NCBI GenBank assembly: GCA_030248065.1 | Contig: JASAMV010007985.1 | Location: 28,402 to 92,401 of the forward strand | Origin: Rhynchonema sp. JSB1_4 | Lineage: Eukaryota > Nematoda > Chromadorea > Monhysterida > Xyalidae | Length of the DNA stretch: 64,000 nt | Direction of reading: 5' to 3' | Shown here: in pieces, positions 31,748-45,573 of the stretch | Numbering within the stretch: position 1 is the stretch's first letter | Layout of the letters: each line of letters opens with the position of its first letter | The notes under the pieces: generated by a model | Databases searched by the model: none | Told to the model about the DNA's origin: nothing | The model's input: the letters and a program-made list of their open reading frames with translations, nothing else | Made by a program: the position numbers and the translations under genes

Positions 31748-32899
31748 ATTGCTTCGGACTGGATTGGTGTTGTTGTGGATTCACGAAAGTAGAATCGAGA
31801 TCTTTAGCCTTCTTAACTACTGAAACGCGAATGAACCAAAGTGCAGACGGGGTCAAAGTCGCTTAACTATAGTGGCACGCTGCCAACGTTCAAAGCGCTT
31901 TCTTTCGTTCCCGCGCGCGCCTGGTCCCGACACGATCTTACGGTAGGTTGTGTTTTATTAGGGATTCGACAGACCAGTGACCAGTGCGTGTGTTCACCGG
32001 GTTACGGTAGGTGGTCGCTGACCGTCAGTTGATTTGAGGTTCCTCAATTGTGGATTTACGTTTTCGAGCACATTATAGCTGTACAATACATACATACCAT
32101 ATCAGTTGTTCAGTGCATTGATGCAGTCTCATAATAATGATAAAGAAAGGTAAACTAGTGGTACCCAAAGTGGGGTTCCTGACGAAAGGCTACTGCAGTG
32201 CCTTCATTGCATGAACCAATTTTGCCATTCAGATTCAAGACTGACTAAACCTAAACGTGATCACGGCCCAAACCGGAGCCAAAGCTCTCCATCATGAGAA
32301 ATTATGCGCATTGAACTTGTGTCGAGTCGGAAAATGTGTGATACCAGCGAAAACGGGATAACAAAAATTGTGGAAGCGCATGCCACGTTTGAAAGGTGCA
32401 CCTGCATGGCATGGAATTGTCGAGGATTACAAGAATCGTTCTGAAACAAATTGCAGTTTGGCATAGGAGATCGACCGTGCATGAGAGTCAGACACCGGAA
32501 CTCGCTAGGTATGTATGTTGAGCATTTCCAGCAATCAAGGTCCAATTACTTTTTTTCACATTTTGAACTTGTTCAAGGTGACCTGTGTTGTGTGCACACA
32601 AATCTCTTGAAATAAATTGATCCTTGAAAAACGAAAGCGTTCCGAATTCAATTGTTCCGATGTCAAGCCCGGCGTACCCACGTCATCACTACTACCGTAC
32701 TCCGTTGCGTGATTATGTTGTCAGCGGTGATCGACATCCAAGATACGAGCACGCTGTCGGTCGGCTGGAATTACGTGATCAAAACATGGAGCCGATCTCA
32801 TCACCAACTTTGACCAAATGACGCATCGCAATCGATACATCTCTGGCTCAAAGGACTGACCGTTCCTCCAAAAATGGGATCTGCTGCTGCTGGTTTATC

Positions 32900-32955
32900 T
32901 TGGTTTTTGCCTGGTGGGTGGTGCACCAGGTCATCGTCAGGCGCATGAGCCCCGC
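32900..32955. repeat. GTGCACCAGGTCATCGTCAG family copy
   Basis: GGTGGTGCACCAGGTCATCG matches the family core. A partial second copy (AGGTCGTCATCAGTGTCAATG) lies at 33061-33090, after TGCAGCGTGTTTTTGGTTAC, which also precedes the core at 48478. Confidence 0.6.
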
Positions 32956-34308
32956 GTGCTTGCCACGGACTATATCGTATGATGCGGATTGGTCTCAATG
33001 AATTATGCAGCGTGTTTTTGGTTACTTATTTCAACTTGACGTAGAAGCGGGCCCAGTTTCAGGTCGTCATCAGTGTCAATGCACCAGCTATAACCACATT
33101 AACTAAGCACGTTCACATTCATGTTCATGTCCACAGAGCTCGCGTGTCAATCAATAAGAAGTTCTGGTCGCAGGTTCATGTTCGAGGTGCAACCGTTATT
33201 GGCAACCTTTGTCGTTCCACACTGCATGACTGTCACTTCGCAAATGAACTAACCAATCAGGTGCGCATTCAGTGCTGAAACTGGGGGAGGGATGCTCGAC
33301 CCTATTTGGATGGCAGGCGGGTTAAGTCATGGCGGACGGAAATTTGAGTTTGGTGACTCTCTCATTCAAAACAACTGGTCAATTTGGCAACCACATCAGC
33401 TGGTGCTCATTTGAATTCTGTATTGTACAACACAAACCAAGCTGCTGGACACCCCATGAACTGGATCCTGATAAAATGACAGTTGCTGCGTTGCCATCAA
33501 GTGATGCTCTATAATTATCGTGAGAATGGCGTATTTTCGTACAGTGACCCTGTGACACTATGAGCCGGGCTTAACTTTCGGATCATTGGTTCATCATGGA
33601 ATTTATGTGCCCCGGAATGTATACATATGCAAGGAGACATGGGAGACATTTTGAAAACCGTTGCCTGATCCGCAAAGCGCACGCAACACACGCTGCAGCC
33701 CATCCATGGATAAGGATCAAATGACGATTAACCCTCTATGCACTTTGCGGATCAGGGTACATGCTCGCAAAAACCCTATTGGTGTCCTTGCCTTCTAATC
33801 ACGGGATCATGAGAGGAAAACAACTGCTTCCCGGGTCACCAATCCGGGAGACAAGGCTCACCCCCCTAACGTCTAGGATTCTTGGTCTAACAAGGACAGT
33901 GGCGTTTTCTCTCGCGTTCTGGCTTACGCCACCCTGCGTCAAGATTTTTGTTTCTTTGTTTCCAGTGTTTACGCCCCACTTACCGTAACCCAGAACCACT
34001 TTTTCATTTCTTTTTCAAAAAAATACTGAAGGAATGAGCTTGCCGATGTTGGAAATCGAGCGCTTACGATATCTCTCCATCGTGCGCAACAAAATTATGT
34101 GGGCCGCATCAACCATGAAACATCACACGTTTGCCTGAAAGGTTGCACGCACCAGTTCATTTTCCTGTTTGGCGGCAGCATCAGAGAATGGTCACGCACG
34201 ATGCCATATAAACCATAGTGCCTGTTGGTTCAAAACATAAGTCATGTTGCGTGCTTAGATTAGATTACCCGTTTTGGCGTGCTCTCGTAGACGACCCTTT
34301 TGCAGTAG

Positions 34309-34563
34309 GTGACCGTCAGCGTGACTGCACCAGTGCCCAAGCCATATCGTACGAGTCCACACATGAGCAGGCTCTCTTCTTTCAATTTCACGCGTTCCCT
34401 CATCCTTGCAAATCGCAGTCTGCGATCGGAAAGCGTCAACCGGCCAACCGTGGTGATTCAGACAATCGACAAGGAACGATCAGTCAGGATTCAGAAAGTG
34501 GATTGCGAGAGCTCGGATCGCGCACTTTTTGTCATTAGCAGCCATCGCGAAACGCATCTCAAA
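34309..34563 (+). other. possible exon of unknown gene
   Basis: An open stretch without stops follows TTTTGCAGTAG. It encodes a Ser/Arg-rich peptide (MSRLSSFNFTRSLILANRS, then RPTVVIQTIDKERS and ALFVISSHRETHLKPDRKW) with wobble usage similar to the real genes nearby. Its first 40 bases look like a degenerate copy of the dispersed family, which argues against it. No family recognised. Confidence 0.15.
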
Positions 34564-35379
34564 CCGGACCGGAAATGGGTGGGTTCCTGGGATGGGCTTG
34601 TTGTCAGCGCGTACTGTACGTTACGCCCTCTTTTCATAATTTTTATTTTGAATTATTTATGTTCATTTATTCTTGTGTCTGTTTCTTCACTATGTTGTGT
34701 AATTTGTGTTGTGTACTTTTAATTCTCTTTATTCTTTTAAATTTTGTCGTTTGGGTAAACACTCAGCTTTCCTTATCCCCGCTCTGTTCAGCATAGTGCA
34801 GTTTGCATCCAGATCTTTGCATTTCAAAATGAAAAGTTCAAATGTCCAATGTTTGCTACATTCATGCTCCAACTCGCAATGTTAACAGCATTTTATCAAT
34901 AATTTTTGCAAGCAAAAATACGCAATCGGATTTGAATCACAAAATCACTGGACAAGAATACATTCAAGTTATGCAATACGTGTCAAGTCACATACGCAGT
35001 ATAATAATTTATGATACAGTGAGCATTGTTTCAATGAAGCACACAAAACACAACCTGAAATAAAAGCACATGGAAGCACGGATAAAAATAAGTATGCAGG
35101 GAAGTACCATTAGCACAAGTTGTTTTCACCAATTTGCCTTGATGAACAGGTTTTGTTGCCAGAACAACAACCTTCTAGCCATTCACAAAGCTCAATGAGA
35201 AGTTCGGTCGCTCTAATTGTGCTTCTACGCTCCATACCTGACAGCGTGAATTGGGTTGTGATCGAACTTGACATCAATAATAAGCTTTGTGATTATTGCT
35301 CAACAACGTGATAAACAGGATCAAACCAACGACTTTGCCCAACTACTGCGACGATAAGGCAGTATATAGGGACTTACAG

Positions 35380-35468
35380 GCTCCCTCACAACCACAGAAA
35401 CCGGTATCGAACTTGATGATCTGTCGGGTCAACCGAATCGTGTTCTGGGCACATGGAATTTTGCATAG
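35380..35468 (+). other. possible terminal exon of unknown gene
   Basis: After ACTTACAG, one frame reads SLTTTETGIELDDLSGQPNR and ends VLGTWNFA-stop. It looks protein-like but has no identified partner exons. Confidence 0.12.
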
Positions 35469-35884
35469 CGCACGACCTCTTGCATAGCGATGGACACTAA
35501 TGCCATACATTTTGACCGGTGTAAAAGTTGTTTTTACAGTTCTAATTTTACGCTGGTTAAAATTGTGTCATCAACATTATATACATCTCGAAATCTTCAC
35601 TGCAAAAAGCCACATGCCCGCGAGCCAGAAGCGAACCGATCGTCAAGTTCGACCCCACACTGCGCACATGAGTGCGTGTGATGTTTCACTGATTGGGCGT
35701 TGCAACCCCAATGGCGACCTCATGCAGACTCGTGCAACTGCGACAGCTCGGGCACATGCGAAGATCCATCAGCGACTGACGGTTGGGATGTGCTGGACAC
35801 AAACGCACAACGTGACCTTCTGCAAAACAGTTTACGTTTGTCTTTCCATCGCAGCAAAACAGCTGCTTTGCTTGTGTGTCTTTT

Positions 35885-35962
35885 AGGTCACATGACCACC
35901 TGGCGCATTTGCGCCGACGATGACCTGGTGCACCGTCCGTGAGAGCAGGACGGAAAACGCCA
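35885..35962. repeat. GGTGCATTTGCGCCGACGATG family copy
   Basis: CACCTGGCGCATTTGCGCCG, ACGATGACCTGGTGCACCG and CCGTGAGAGCAGGACGGAA occur in the canonical order of the family. Confidence 0.7.
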
Positions 35963-36916
35963 GTGGTTCGTGCTTGCGATAGTGGACACAGATCAAAATT
36001 TTCTGTCGGCGAGCCCGGATGCTGCACCTGCGGGTGTAAAGTATATTGATAATAATTACTCTTTCAGTTTCGTTTGAATAATATTTTGCAAAAAATAGAG
36101 TCAGCAACATCAAGCTATCCCCAAAGTTAGTGGCTGAGCTCCATTCGAAAACTTGACAGATTCCGTCTCATCCGCAAGGTTGAAAACCGCTCGGTGAAAT
36201 CTGACTAACCCGCTTCGAACCCACATCGTTTGCACAACACCAACGCTTTTGGCCGTGAGCACACGCATTGCTTCTCGGGGGTGGTCTGATAATTTGCGTT
36301 GGGATTTATTATCTTTCTGTCGTTTATTGAGACGGTCGTTTCACTCAGCCTCGTATACATGTCTAGACAAGGCACAATGATGGTAAAGGCGCAAAAGCTT
36401 TTTGATAAGGTCAATCCGATCTACGGCGTTCGCACAAGGAATATAAAATGGTGCGTTTCCTTTCAGGGAAAGTGGGAACTTGTGGCATTCGTGTTGTTCT
36501 GGTGCACCATTGTGGAAAAAAGATAGACGAAGTCAAAATTTACATGCCTGGTTCCTGCTGTACTACACCGTACCCTCACCGTATGTACACCTACCGTCGT
36601 ATCCCCCTTCTTACGTGACTGCAGCGGCACAAACGGTTTACCGGGTGCCCAGGCCAGGTCCTTGTCGTCTGTCATGGTTGATGCCATTTGAATTAGCGAC
36701 AGACTATTTGGTCGGACTACATGTGCGCGATGCTAATGTTTCGTTCACTACGTTCCTCCACACCCGTTTGGTTTCGGGTGTGTCTGTAACAGAAAATTTC
36801 AGTGGATTGCTCGGAACTTTATCAGTAACCGAACTATCGGGTGCACTGAGGATGTCCGTACTGGTGCACCGCACATGTCCAGGAGTACAATAGGTCGAAA
36901 TGGCAAACCTTGTTTA

Positions 36917-37319
36917 GGGCGGACTTAGGTTGAACACGGAAACCGGAACACGGAAATATTTCCGTGTTCCGTGAATATTTTGGAGAATTACGGAACACGG
37001 AAATATTCCCGTGTTCCGTGCATGTTTTGGAGAATCACGGAACACCGAAATATTTCCGTGCCACGGAATACGGCAATGATTCAGGCACGCAAACGATGCT
37101 TTTGCAGTGATGATGACAAAAGCCAGCGTTCTGTCTGACGTCAAAAGCCCGCGTGTTGACGCAAACAGCAACAACTATTCACACGGAAATATTTCCGTGT
37201 TCCGTGAAAATAAAAAAACACGGAACTCGGAAACCGGTTTGTGGACGGAAATCCACGAAACTGGTTTGTATGTAAATTATTTCCGTGTTCCGGTTTCCGT
37301 GTTCAACATAAGTTCGCCC
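36917..37319. mobile_element. PIF/Harbinger-type MITE with ~42-bp TIRs
   Basis: Ends GGGCGGACTTAGGTTGAACA and TGTTCAACATAAGTTCGCCC continue as inverted repeats (ACACGGAAACCGGAACACGG and complement) for about 42 bp. TTA flanks both sides (36914-36916, 37320-37322); a 3-bp TTA/TWA target duplication is the PIF/Harbinger mark. The interior repeats GGAACACGGAAATATTTCCG as palindromes, giving many hairpins. No transposase. Confidence 0.75.
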
Positions 37320-38699
37320 TTAGACAGTATGGTTCACATGCACCTTGCTGTGAAAAACGCTCCAAATAAGATTCTGAGAACAAACATAGTATACATATAC
37401 ATATACATCGACCATTTTACAGTGAAAATACAACGGTTGACTTTGTTGTGATGTGACCATGATTTGGCGTTGTTTTGATTCATTCGCGATGTCGAGTATA
37501 CATCCAGTCAAAACGAAGCCAAATCAATGTTTAGGAATGACTGATGGCTGCTACCGTGTTATTGGATTACTATTATATTTTGAGAAAAAACTGTAGTTTC
37601 TATCGATACAAGACACGACCAATGGCACAATAAATGCCATTTTATAATGGTGACAACAACAAAACCCACCGTGAGAACAAGAACAGTAATGTGTATTGGA
37701 CGTTAGACATTTTTTACAAAAACGCACAGCAGGTCTCGAGAACACATTAGGCAACAATAAAAAACAGTTTATTGCCGGTAGAATTATTTGTACACGCATG
37801 GGACATGATAGGGGTAACGTGTCAATACACTGATATAATAGGACTGCGCGAGCGGCAGCAAGAAACAATCAATATCCAATTTCGATGCAAATATTTTAAG
37901 GTGCCAGTGTGTGCGTTTCCGCATCGTATCTGAACTGAACAATGCACACAACATCAAAGGGTAACGATTTTGGTATTTTATGCTACGATGATGACCTCAT
38001 GTATGTACGTGATAAGTAAAATACCTATAAACGCGCACATGCACATGTCACAAAGATCAACATCGGTTATCGCTCTTCAACAAGCTTTCTTCGCATGTTC
38101 CAAGAAGGTGCCTCTTTGATAAGGCCAGTTTGCAAATGCCAGCGCCTGTGATCTTAAATGACTGGCTGAGTGAAGGTTAATTTTTGTGTTTATGAAGCAG
38201 TTTGGTAACATGTCTCGCTGCCGAACCGGACCGATCTCCAAATTTGAGAGAGCCTGTTGACTGTGCGTGCGGCAATTAACATCTGACACCTGCTACTCTC
38301 TTCCTATGTTGTTTTTGGTTTAAAAAATTTCAAGAATATTACGCATGTGCAGCAAAAATATAACAACGATAGGGTAGCATCAACGATAGTTTGAAACTAG
38401 TCTGCTACTTTCTCATTGATGGTGAAATATACAGCATGCACGTGCATTGAACACGAATTTCCAAACAGTACGCTTCAATTGGACAATAAATTTTGAGCTA
38501 ATGAAATGAGCTCAAGCAAAACAAAACGGTCTAAACAAAAAGCGCCAGCACGTCTTTTGTAAGCGAGTCGGGGTAGTGACTGTCACGCGAACTAAAGATG
38601 ACAGTTTTGGCCCAGCCTGCTATAAATTACATTTTATGCCCAACGACAATTTGCAGATCGTTTGACACGCAGCGCACAGCGCGGCACATGGATACAGGA

Positions 38700-38880
38700 T
38701 CTTCAGAACATTAGTGTCGTGCGTATAAGACAGACAATTCACCATAAGAGTTCGCTGATAACCTCATTGCGTATAGTAGAGCAACAAATTATGGAGCGAG
38801 TTTTTATGGTTGCCCTGTTCGACCACCTGTACTTTCACTTAGGTCATCGTCAGTGCGAATGCACCAGATAGTCATGTGGC
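38700..38880. repeat. longer copy of dispersed GTGCACCAGG family
   Basis: Starts with ATTAGTGTCGTGCGTATAAG and continues to AGGTCATCGTCAGTGCGAAT and GCACCAGATAGTCATGTGGC. TATTAGTGTCGTGCG is also found, in the complementary sense, at 5405, 41383, 49905 and 57655. It may therefore be one end of a ~180-280 bp element whose core is the common word. Confidence 0.55.
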
Positions 38881-41800
38881 AGTTGTGTGCGCACGAAAGT
38901 ATTGTGGACTATACTGATGCGCAGGGCACTAATCTTCTGATTTGTTTGCACGAGCATGCAATGTCAAAAAACTGTTGGTATCAGAACGCGCCGCGCGTAA
39001 CACAGTATCCGGTGTGAAAGGTGTGCCTGCACATAAATACAGTCATCAGTTTTTTAAATCCTGTCGTTGCAACACAGGGAAATTATCTGTTTCACAAAAT
39101 ACACCACAACCAAAAAGGCTGGAAACAAATGATATAAAAACATCTCGTAAGCTACCATCCCATCCCAAGAAGGTCACAGTAGCTTTTTACAACACAGTTT
39201 TTGGAAGCAGTTTAATAGGGGCATAAACTTTGTCACTGATTGCAACAGTGTTTGATTCACTACAAATTAAAATCCGGTTAAATGAAAACACTGCTGAAAA
39301 AAATAAGACCAAACCGCAATTTTTTGCCTGATTGATCACATCAATTGATACTGTGTAAGAGTTCCTCCATATACATACAGTATATGTACGAACTTATACA
39401 TTAGTTCTGGTTTTCTGTGGCTTGGGTCAGATAATTGAACGCATTGGTGCTTGTGCTGACGCAATGAAAAACACCGAGATGCAAGACAATTTTGGCAAGT
39501 ATTTTTCTACATTCTTCAGCAAATAATTGGAACGTCGGTTCGGCTAAACAGAAACGAAACTGTATTTATAGCCCGTGAGCTTGCGCGCTCAAACCAACCG
39601 TTACATACAATTTACTTGAATGAAATGGTTGAATAGCAATCGAATCTGTATCCTATTGGAGTGCCAAAAGTAACTATATACTTAAATCCGAGCTGCGCTA
39701 TGCATACCAGTAATCGGCAAGTCAGCAAACTTTGTCAGCACGCTTTGCCAGCAAGAATTTTTCTATTCAATACTTAAGGCTTCCAGTGCAATGTTAACAC
39801 ACATAGGCAGCGAGATAGGCAATGCAATGGGTAAAAAATGAATGGAAGAGAAATTAGACGAACAGATGATGTCTGTTTTGCGATTCCGCAAATCATCGGC
39901 TTCGGCTAAGGCTAATCCAAACGAGTGGGGTGGGGGTGACTTATTTTTAGGCTGAGCCTAAAAATAAATATACATACACATACAAGGCGCAGCACTTTCT
40001 CTTCCATTCGTTTTCACTCTTGTCAGCAAAATCTATCCAGACGTGAAACAGTTTACTGACAAAGTTTGCTGACGTGCCAGTTACTGTGACGTGATACATA
40101 ACAAACATTAGCTGTAAGCCTGTGGTAGCAGGAGGAGCCATGTAATCGTAGGTTAGTTTTTCGTACGCAAACAGTGTGCTAGTGATTCATCGTATATCAA
40201 CTGATTTACGTTAAAGTATACTGTGAGCTCTCGAGGGTTTGGCTCGATTACACAATATTTCATAATCACCGATACCAAACTTGGTGATCGGTTCGGTTTG
40301 GTATCAAGACACAAAGCTGTTTTCATGTGAAACATCACCCAAACTTTGGTTTGTGGGCAGTGGCTCACACAGACACAGTCACGACAAGCTGCCTGATGTT
40401 TCACAGTCAGCGAGGAGTGCTGCAGTTGCATAGCCGGATAGGACTGGGCATAAAGTTTGATCATCATTTTATGTGATAATGCTACTCCAGCTTGCTTGCA
40501 ATGTTAAGTACGTCTCAAAAACTGTTAATACCGACCGCCCGGCACGTGCAATGTGAGCGCATCTAACATAATAATGTGCAGTTGAACAAAATATTATGTA
40601 CAATGTATCTGTGCCATGTTGATGTGTTTCAAGTAGGTCTGCGATACCCGGAGAAGGTTTTTAACCGAGTGGTGCTGCGCGTCAGTAATCACTCAGTTTG
40701 ATTAACTGAATGCTGATGTAAACACAAGTGAACGCATAACATACTTTGGCAATTGACAATGTGAACAGAGTTTGTTTGCACAGAATTGATTCAACAGGAG
40801 CGCATTGGTGGAGCGGAATTCATAAACGCTCGCACGGGACGGAACCCAGAAATTCGTCCAACTTTGGTTATGCAAAAATTTTATTGTCCAATCAGCTCGC
40901 GGAAAACTCTTACAAGACCCGGACAAACGGACCAACTTCGACAACTATATCTTTATTCATGAGGAAACCTGTACCGCAAGCCAAGAATTCCATCCTCAGA
41001 TAAAGGCACGTCAACATTGGTGGACAAAAGAACGAAGCATCTGGGGTCCATCTCCATTTCTGATCGTAATCTAACCGACAGTTCTGAGAAGCACAGCAGC
41101 AAGTTTTGCACAACAATCTGCTCTATTACCAAAATCAATACGTACAGTATGCAGCGAAACCCAGGGAGCAAAACTAGCCAGCCCAAACAAGTGACTGTCC
41201 GTACTATTTTCATACAGACAGCCGGTGAACAAGAACAACAAACATGTAGATCGGTGCACTGCATTGAGCGCAGAATATTAGTGCCAGACGTCCAAGCAAC
41301 AAGGTGCTCTCCTTTTGCATAATCACTTGGTTCCCCTCGCGCAGTGCTGCATATTCCCTGATTGGATAAGAAAATGGTATACGCACGACACTAATATTCT
41401 GAAATTTCAACAATTCCACGCGAACATATAGGATGGGCGCATTGCACGTGCGCTGCATTTGGATACCTATACCTATGCACATACCGTACTGACGTTATAG
41501 ATTACCCACCCTACTCACCTACCGCTACTCTGAAAATGGTTTTCTCTGAAATCAAGTACAACAGTAAGAGCCATAAAGTTGATTGATTATTACCGTTTAT
41601 GACCGTATGCATTCATCGCCGGGCGAGTGCTGGAAGGGAAGGAGGTCAGAGAAAGTCGTGTTTGGTACAGTTTACTCTCGTCATTGTGACCCTCGATGTG
41701 GAGAAATCCTTGTGCATGCTGACTCACAGTTTGGCACTCACACAACAGCTAGTACATAATGTCCTGCACGTCTTTTGGGAAAGTGAAAACATTGAATATA

Positions 41801-42445
41801 CTTTGTAGTGAGAAAACTGCAGAATCCTGATCATGTCACGATAGACAGGGTGTACTGTCTGGTAATGGGCAAGCGATACAGCCGCAACTGTGCATTCTTA
41901 AAATGACCACTTGCGCAAAGTGGTCAGTCATTTTGGGCTGATGAACGTCAAAAATTAAGGTCCATCAACCACTTGTCACATTTGTGAAATTGTCACAATT
42001 GATTTGTGTGTCTCTGAAGTTGACGTTGACGCGCATGTCTGAAATATTGACACAATCCATGTACGGGTTCGAAACAGTAGCTTTTGGTGGTCTCACACAG
42101 GCGCACGGGCAATTGAGCAAGCCAGTTTGAGCAAGATCACCTTGAGGAAGAAAAAAAGAGCAGAGTCCAAAAGAACAGAAACTAAAAACGGCCTCAGCCT
42201 AAGCCAATGAAACAAAATAAGAGCTCTTTTGGCACTGCTCTTGTTTCTTGCAAAACAGTCTTGCTAAAACAGGCTTTGCCCAAACGCCCGGCTACTGTCA
42301 CACATGCTTTTGTGTGACATATCCCCTATCGAGATGCCTCCGACGGAACAATTTTAGAGACTCACAGAAATCATCGGCGGACTATAAATTGTGGCAAAGT
42401 TGCATCATCATACCAACTTGTTTCGGCCAGTTAGTTTCTACATTC

Positions 42446-45157
42446 ATGACTTTGCTGCGTGGCTTGTTGACAACACTCAGCCGGAAGTGGGAAACTTGTA
42501 CATCCCAGTTTTTTCTTATCTCGTTCCTCTTGTTGACACTGATAGCCGGGTTGGTATCAAGATGACAAAAAAGTACGACACAACAAATTGATGTAGGATG
42601 TGAATTTATGAACAAATTTACAAAATGCAAATCAAACCGTCCTTCGGCACTCTTTTATTTGCGCTCTGTTGTTTCACACAAAATAATGCAGCAGCGCAGG
42701 ATGCATTCTCCTACAACATTGGTACACAATCACTACGGTTGGAATGTTTTTCTGAATTTATACAATAAACCTGCGATAATGAAAAATTCATTTGCTTCAG
42801 TTTCTTAGTTCTTGGTGATTTCGGCGGCAACCCAGTGTATCCCTATTACACTTCGATTCAACGCAAGGTCGCCGAAACGATCGGCCCATTTGGCGATGAA
42901 CAGGATATCGACTTTCTGGTCGAATTAGGCGACAATTTCTACATTCGTGGTCCGATGTCGGTCGATAGTCACCGATTTCGGGTATACGCGATGCGGTTTC
43001 TTGGGTGTCTTTTGGCTGATCCAGAACGGCTGATTCAGTGTTGCTTGAGTTGACGATCACAGTTGGCGATTTGCGTTAACGACCAATTAGCTCATCTATT
43101 GGTATCTGAAAGTAACAATAAGGTGCAATGTGCGATAACACTTATTCTGCTTGGTGTGCAATAATACACAAAGACAATACAATGTAAAATCCATGCTGAT
43201 ACTCACCCATATACTCATTCAGTGCTTTCCTCATCAATTTGCAGACGACCTTCGAGCAAGTGTACACGCACGGCACGAGTATGTATCAGCCGTGGTACAT
43301 GGTGGCCGGCAACCACGACCATTACGGCAATGTGACCGCACAGATTGCTTATAGCGAACGCAGTCAACGATGGTGGGTTGAGCGTTGGGGTGTCTTGATA
43401 TAATCTGCACCATTATTTTAGGGAATCGATCGGACGAGGGGACCCGAATCTGGGTTTTTCGACACATCGGCAATGCCATCTACATTGGGCTATGCGCTTC
43501 TCCAAACAGAATCAGTTCAGTATAAAGAGGGTAGAGTGAAGTCATTCATTCAGACCTGTTTTCGGAGAAGAGACAGTAAATACATATACACAGGATTGTG
43601 TATGAATTCAGAACATTATGCAGTGGTTCAGCGCGTTATGAATTACGGTTGGTTTCATGAATTTCTGCTGACTGCATACGTGATGGCCGGAGTCCGAGAG
43701 CGACATGCATGGTTATACACGTCATGGCATCATATTTTTTTCGGTCCATTACCGACACTACGCTTATACATGATGTAGATATATTCAATATCAACTATAA
43801 TATCAATTCAATGTCAACTATGTATAATGACAGGTTCTTTCCGTCGCTGTACTACAAAGTCACCTACTCGATCACGGGGCGTCAGCCAACGGGAGAACGA
43901 GTGCTGATCGATCTACTTTTTATTGACACCGTGGTTTTGTGCGGCAACAACAAGAAATTGAAATTCGGTGGCAAAATCTGGGATATGTTGTTCACGAAAA
44001 CGGAAGAGCCGAACCAGCCCGACGATAGGAACGCGAGCGAAGCACATTGGCTGTGGTTGGAGGCGGAAATGAGACAGAGCAGGTGTTTGATTCAAGGGCT
44101 GATTGAAGGATAGTTGACGCCCAAGGTTCAGGCAAACTGCTCACATTGCATTTACGTATGGCGGCTATAGGGGCCCGGTACCGGTGTGCCCCAGTAAACG
44201 TGTGGGTTGTGCCTCAACTGTTTGCCCTTCTGTTTCTATGGCGCATTTAAAAACCACACGTTGTCGACACTGTGCTTTGTCGCGACGTCGATGGCTTTTT
44301 GGAGTATTGGAAATGACGATGACCCGGGGCACCACCCGTCAGTCAAAGGGCGGAACCAAAAGCACGTTGCACAACCCATTTCGCCCTTACCTGCATCGCG
44401 AGATCATGGCTTATGAAAGTGCTATGGCTTCTTCACAGAGCGCACTACCTGTTGTTATTCGGTCATTTCCCTGTGTGGTCAATGTCAATGGGTGGTCCAA
44501 CGACATGCTTGGTCGATCGACTACGTCCAATGATGAAACATCACAACGCAAACGTGTACTTTGCTGGGCACGATCACAATCTGCAGGTTTTGAGCGCTTA
44601 GGTTTGGGACGACACACAAGGCCAACTGCATGCGGGAATCGGGGTGTATCGTATCAGCATCTCAAAATCAGATCAGTGTAAAGAGTTGTTTAATGTGGTG
44701 GGTCTACTTATGAACCAGTTTCACAAGTGGTGAACACTTATGGCATCAGGAAATTTAGAAATATCTGTGTTAAAAAATGTCACGTGACCAAGGCAGATCC
44801 GATATGAACACCAAGTTCAATTCAATTCCGGCCAAAATAATCCAATAATAATCCAAACCCAATCAATTCCAGCATTTGCGCGAACCCGGCCCGAATGGCA
44901 CGTTGCACTATGTGATTTCGGGCGCAGCCTCACGTACAACCACGTCGAAACGTCACAGAAACAGCGTGCCACGTGATTCATTGATGTTCCACTACCCCAC
45001 AAGTGGCAATATGCTTGGACTGGGTAATCTAGGATTTGGCGACACCGGTGCTTTCGTCTATGTGCAGGCATCCTATCAGAATTTGACTGTTTCAATGAGG
45101 AATGATCAGGCTGAACAGCTGTACAGCTTCGTCGTGCCGCCGAGGCGGGTTGTTTGA
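42446..45157 (+). CDS. ACP5-like purple (tartrate-resistant) acid phosphatase
   Basis: Exons 42446-42549 (tentative), 42801-42981, 43245-43372, 43834-44082, 44439-44586, 44873-45157 (364 aa with the tentative first exon; human ACP5 is 325). All five metallophosphatase blocks are present: GDFGG (residues 40-44), GDNFY (78-82), GNHDH (117-121), GHFPVW (229-234) and GHDHN (264-268). Spacing and neighbours ([30 protein letters not shown]) are those of ACP5 rather than plant PAPs. It should hydrolyse phosphate esters with a di-iron centre, secreted or lysosomal. Exon 1 was chosen because it supplies a Met and a hydrophobic segment ([14 protein letters not shown]) in the right phase (GG|T). It is weaker than the rest, and the true start may lie elsewhere. 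Intron 4 contains a dispersed-family copy near 44310. Confidence 0.9.
44310..44352. repeat. dispersed-family fragment
   Basis: ATGACGATGACCCGGGGCAC followed by CACCCGTCAGTCAAAGG, in intron 4 of the phosphatase gene; core of the GTGCACC family with changes. Confidence 0.45.
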
Positions 45158-45204
45158 TTTGTGGGGGACAATGACTTGAAATACATGTATATCAGTATAT
45201 GTAC

Positions 45205-45571
45205 GTAGTTCTGCCACGAACTCACGAGACGACTTGTTTTTTGAAGTTGGCTTGTGCGGATCCAATAATGTTCCGGTTCCACATATTTCGGAAATGAAAG
45301 AAAGAGAAACGCACGCATTTTTTAAAAAAACACGCTCTCCACCTCGGTGCGTAAATTCCCTTTTGACTCCCAAAACATTTGTGTGTTGAACAACGTTGCT
45401 GTTCACGTAAGCACGCAACAAATCGAGGTCAGCCAGCTGGAACTTGTGGTCATCATCTCCCTCGGCCATCTCTTTCTTTTGTTTGCGAAAACACGTGTAA
45501 CCGGAGCATTTTTTGAATCTGGCCAAGCAAGCTTTAAAAAACTCGTCTCATGAGCTGGTGGCTGGACTATA
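45205..45571. mobile_element. TIR element, diverged copy of 55245-55467
   Basis: The right end CTCATGAGCTGGTGGCTGGA-CTATA matches the right end at 55445-55467. The left end GTAGTTCTGCCACGAACTCA is its rough inverted counterpart. The interior holds a copy of the repeat at 2583-2695. A different MITE begins three bases after it. Confidence 0.5.
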
Positions 45572-45573
45572 TG

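Larger units (their letters stand above)
31748..42445. other. 10.7-kb gene-poor, repeat-rich region
   Basis: No recognised gene. Contains copies of the GTGCACCAGGTCATCGTCAG family (32918, 33060, 34300, 35885, 38835), a PIF/Harbinger-type element (36917-37319), several TGATGTTTCA words, and short open stretches near 34.3 kb and 35.4 kb that could be exons of an unknown gene. The acid phosphatase promoter should lie at its right end. Confidence 0.5.

Noticed and set aside
36480..36893. 137-codon plus frame in the gene-poor region
   Set aside because: No recognised domain, includes a fragment of the dispersed GTGCACC family, and lacks convincing splice partners.
40870..41070. Open stretch with NFDNYIFIHEETCTASQEF
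   Set aside because: Looks somewhat protein-like but the other frames are equally open, and no family or splice pattern fits.
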